A DNA stretch of 18,805 bases from Chitinophagaceae bacterium. Its GTDB lineage: Bacteria > Bacteroidota > Bacteroidia > Chitinophagales > Chitinophagaceae. The notes below the pieces were generated by a model. It was not told the DNA's origin and did not search any database. It saw only the letters and a list, made by a program, of their open reading frames with translations. Location of the stretch: NCBI GenBank assembly GCA_016722465.1, contig JADKJC010000003.1:1-18805 (forward strand), given 5' to 3'. A program made the position numbers and the translations under genes. Positions 16,410 to 18,805 of the stretch are shown piece by piece. Every line of letters starts with the position of its first letter. Position 1 is the stretch's first letter.

Positions 16410-17231
16410 TAATAATAATATTCTGTAAAGTTCGGGCTTCCCACATGGAGTGCTTTCCGGTACAATGGCTTTTGGTTATTGCTGAACCGGTATTCTGTAT
16501 AATTGATATCAATTTCCGGTGTACCGCTGCTGGAAAGAATGTTATTAGCCGGTTGCATGTAATTATAATAAACAGGGCCCAGTAAAAATTGGTGACTGGA
16601 CCTGCAGGTATGGGATTGGGATTATTATCGTACTGAAACCGGAGGGTATCTGTTGGCGTTGGATTTACCCACTTAAAATGACCTGACCTGGATTTGATGA
16701 TGTTGTATACTGGTATTGCGCTTCACATAACAGGCTGTAGGGACCACCAAAACTCCTGTAATCAGTCCTTTCTGCAATACCGTTCCGTTATACTGGTAAA
16801 CAGAGCTGTCTTCATAACCTGCAGCCAAAGTGGGTGGTGTAATCGATTTTGACATGGTGAGCAAACCATTAGCTCCGTAATAGAAAAATGCCCTGCCAGT
16901 ATATGTTAACTGGCCATTGGTTGTTCCGTATGAAATAAGACTGTCCAAGCCGGCCACCGGTTCCTCGGTAAAAATATTGTTTGAACTGGTCAGGGGAAGA
17001 TGAATAGTTATAATAAGTGGTTACCATTTGGGAAAGGATGTTTCCCGGGCCATAAGAATAGTCATAAACGATTTTCCGGTTCGTACCACCATCCTGGCTC
17101 ACCAGTTTGAGCAACAGGTTAAAATTTTTGCCCTGGGAAGCAGGCTTTTCTTTTTTACATGAAACCATAATTCCCGCTGAAAGCAGGATCATAAGAATGA
17201 GGACAGCAGATATGCGAAGGGATCTGATCAT
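16400..17231 (-). pseudogene. Lipoprotein of unknown function, frameshifted, overlapping the regulator end
   Basis: A lipoprotein signal (SAGIMVSCKKEK, Cys25) starts at 17231. The protein continues as KIVYDYSYGPGNILSQMVTT and QFKQYFYRGTGGRL, then near 16955 shifts frame to DSLISYGTTNGQLTYTGRAF, FYYGANGLLTMSKS and SSVYQYNGTVLQKGLITG. Further shifts near 16740, 16675 and 16575 give GGPYSLLCEAQYQYTTSSNP, WVNPTPTDTLRFQYDNNPNP and YYNYMQPANNILSSSGTPEI, then DINYTEYRFSNNQKPLYRKA, ending HVGSPNFTEYYYYYD with a stop at 16400-16402. The repaired protein is about 275 aa, rich in Tyr and short YD-like strand patterns. I recall similar unnamed lipoproteins in Chitinophagaceae but no function. It converges on the regulator and their last 10 bases overlap. 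Confidence 0.65.
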
Positions 17232-17717
17232 AATAAAATGGCACTGTTAAATTACAGATTAATTTAATCCAAATCAAGCCGGCTGCTATCATGGCTTAGC
17301 CGCCGGTGACTATGTAAGATAGTGCTGTTTTCCGGCCCTGCCTGAGTAAAGGAAAAACTGGTTGAGATTGTATAATAAAAAGAAAAGCAGCCTTTTAGGG
17401 GCTGCCTGGCGGACAAACTTCGGCAACGAATAAAAATAGCTTATTAAAATTGAATTCAATCACATATTGTTAGCTATTAGCTATATCGATTGACCCGTTT
17501 TTGGAATTTACACCCTGCTGGCAAAACACCAAAAAGGTTTATTGAGAACCTTGCTAAGTTTACCAATTCAAGAGGAGATTGAATGTAATATGAAATCTTA
17601 ACTAATATGGCCAAAAAATAGAGTTATCCTTTGGCTTGAAAACAGCCCCGATTGCCAGGCTTCAGCAGTAAACTGTGATGGTTTATTTGTTTCGAAAGAG
17701 ATTATTTTTATTGATAA
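17232..17717. other. Gene-free stretch of about 490 bases
   Basis: No convincing gene or RNA gene is seen on either strand between the lipoprotein start and the HEPN-like gene. It holds the hairpin described at 17376-17405. A short plus-strand open stretch (about 17511-17580, reading HPAGKTPKRFIENLAKF) could be a remnant of something but has no start and I cannot identify it. Promoters for the two flanking divergent genes should lie here; none is placed. Confidence 0.4.
17376..17405 (-). terminator. Hairpin with U-rich tail, intrinsic terminator-like, minus strand
   Basis: On the minus strand GCAGCC (17400-17405) and GGCTGC (17387-17392) form a 6-bp GC-rich stem with a 7-nt loop, followed by TTTTCTTTTT. 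This is a good intrinsic terminator shape. It is about 145 nt upstream of the lipoprotein start and has no recognised minus-strand gene feeding into it, so it may end a small RNA or act as a leader attenuator. Confidence 0.6.
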
Positions 17718-18240
17718 ATGAGTAACAAGGACACACCAATAAAATCAACAAATTATGCATTGGCTTTTTTTTGAAGCTGAAAGTTTTTTAGAGGCTTCTG
17801 CCGTAATAATAAAGCATGGAAATAAAGATATTCTCACGAGTGCAGGTTTTGAAAAGGCGATCAGCTTATCTTATGTATCTCACGTAAATCATGCATTCGC
17901 ATTTGAAATGTACATTAAATGTTTAATGATAATTGAAAAGGGGGAATATCATTCAGGACACAATCTTTTTATTTTATTTGGAAAGCTGAGTCAAAAATGC
18001 CAGGATAATATTGTTAGCTATTATAAAGAAAATTACAGGTCAATAAGAAGACATAGAAGGTATTTTGGAATTTTTGAAGAAGTCGATTTCCATGAAGAGT
18101 TAAAAAGAAGCAAGTAACGCCTTCATGCAATTCCGATACCTATTTGAAAAGACAGATACCCCTACTATGAATTGCACAATATAATAAAGTGTGTAAAAGC
18201 AGAGATCATAAAACTAAAACCGGAGCTTTTGGCAGAATAA
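17718..18240 (+). pseudogene. Small HEPN-like protein, frame broken by three homopolymer indels
   Basis: An uninterrupted piece of 120 codons lies at 17755-18117. Removing one T from the T8 run (17765-17772) joins it to an upstream start at 17718 (MSNKDTPIKSTNYALAFFEA). Removing one A from 18102-18106 and adding one C at 18159-18162 extends it to EASNAFMQFRYLFEKTDTP and a stop at 18240, giving 173 aa. The helical pattern with HAFAFEMYIKCLMIIEKGEY, GHNLFILFGKLS and SNAFMQFRYLFE resembles HEPN-fold proteins. An R-S-I-R-R-H stretch (repaired residues about 107-112) fits the RX4-6H motif of HEPN ribonucleases. It may therefore be a toxin or defence-type RNase, or merely a HEPN helper; no antitoxin-like partner is next to it. 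Its stop abuts the stop of the convergent acetyltransferase. Confidence 0.6.
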
Positions 18241-18805
18241 TTATTTAAACTCCCTTTTATAAATTCTCACATAATCTCCTGTTGGCTTGTATCCAACTTT
18301 AATGAACGCCTTGTTAGACGCAGGATTTGTAGCATCTGTTACTAACATACAGAATCCATTCCCTACACTCAGTAAACCTGCAGTTAATCCATGAATCAAT
18401 GAAGCGGCAAAGCCTTTTTACGAAAGAGAAGGATTAGTGTAAACATGACCAATGACCGGGAAACCATATTCATCGTTATGTATTGCCTGTGCGATTGAAC
18501 AAATATCTTTACCGTAATTCCATTGGTATATATTATCGTTCATAATTCCAGAAAAAACATAACCTAGCTTCATATGGTCAAAGGTCTGCATCTCCCCTTC
18601 GTATGATTTTGCAAAATCAACGCTGAACTCTGCAAGTTCATTCAATCTGTTCATGTCTCCCATTCGCATCTCACCTGGGGAGCAAGTGAATGAAGAAGAT
18701 ACCTTATCGCATCTATAAATGATCCTGTGTTTTCCTAACTCATACGTTGCTGCATTACGCTCGAAAAGAGCGTCAATAATAACTTTTGACCCTGCGAAAT
18801 AATAT
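18241..18805 (-). pseudogene. GNAT-family N-acetyltransferase, 5' end off the right edge, internal stop
   Basis: Read on the minus strand from the right edge, one open frame gives YYFAGSKVIIDALFERNAAT, ELGKHRIIYRCDKVSSSF, then EMRMGDMNRLNELAEFSVDF and FPVIGHVYTNPSLS. A TAA at 18418-18420 interrupts it, and the same frame continues KGFAASLIHGLTAGLL, LVTDATNPASNKAFIKVGYK, GDYVRIYKREFK to a stop at 18241. This is the C-terminal half of a GNAT acetyltransferase: beta-4, the acetyl-CoA pyrophosphate loop RxxGxA, then N.AS...F.K.GY. The TAA falls in the loop. Either a nonsense change or two compensating indels (an extra C before TTTCG and a missing A in the A-run, which would read FRKKGFA) explains it. 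The second fits the motif better. An apparent ATG at 18669 is internal, not the true start. The substrate is unknown. Confidence 0.75.

Noticed and set aside
17240..17350. tRNA or other structured RNA gene near the GC-rich inverted pieces
   Set aside because: The GCCGGC-type pieces give only short stems and no cloverleaf or TpsiC-like sequence could be formed.
17511..17580. Short plus-strand open stretch (HPAGKTPKRFIENLAKF) as an integrase or transposase remnant
   Set aside because: It has about 20 residues, no start codon and no motif that identifies a family.
17718..18805. Classical GNAT toxin-antitoxin pair with the HEPN-like gene as antitoxin
   Set aside because: Known GNAT toxins pair with ribbon-helix-helix antitoxins in the same operon; here the genes converge and the neighbour is HEPN-like.

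Overview
The window reads as a piece of a Bacteroidota genome, most likely from the Chitinophagaceae or a close relative. The grounds are an intact SusC/SusD pair, lipoprotein signal peptides that nearly all end in Cys-Lys-Lys, a PUR-family (DUF3276) nucleic-acid-binding gene, and a membrane regulator built from propeller, triple-tyrosine and LuxR domains. These are family-level judgements made by eye; no search was run.

Layout. Positions 1-3251 (minus strand) hold a secreted-protein gene that runs off the left edge, a PUR-family gene that no single reading frame shows, and an MdlA/MsbA-like ABC exporter; all three are broken by many small indels. Positions 3252-3652 hold no gene but carry a nested inverted-repeat element. 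Positions 3653-13301 (minus strand) are a polysaccharide utilisation locus. In transcription order it is susC, susD, a 689-aa lipoprotein with two PKD-like and three carbohydrate-binding-like modules, a 299-aa PKD lipoprotein, a PKD-GH16 lipoprotein, a likely terminator, and a second secreted GH16 enzyme. Gaps inside the first five genes are 26, 21, 17 and 3 nt, so they look like one operon. Two GH16 laminarinase-type enzymes point to a beta-1,3- or mixed-linkage beta-glucan as substrate.

A divergent plus-strand gene (13503-16409) encodes a membrane one-component regulator: periplasmic propeller plus Y_Y_Y sensor, one membrane helix, coiled coil and LuxR-type HTH, with no kinase or receiver. 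The 201-bp gap between it and susC holds two pairs of the nonamer ACTACATCA, each pair spaced 11 bp start to start, with the pairs 54 bp apart. This is a strong candidate operator for the locus. A hairpin followed by seven U lies in the susC leader. Right of the regulator come a convergent frameshifted lipoprotein (16400-17231), a gene-free stretch with one hairpin (17232-17717), a small HEPN-like gene (17718-18240), and a GNAT acetyltransferase that leaves the right edge.

A theme across the window is frame breakage. Single-base gains or losses, many in short homopolymers, break at least eight genes, including the last codons of susD. Restoring the frame recovers well-conserved protein sequence each time. 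That pattern fits uncorrected long-read or low-coverage assembly errors better than gene decay, though decay cannot be excluded from sequence alone. The 3653-13301 block is nearly free of such errors.
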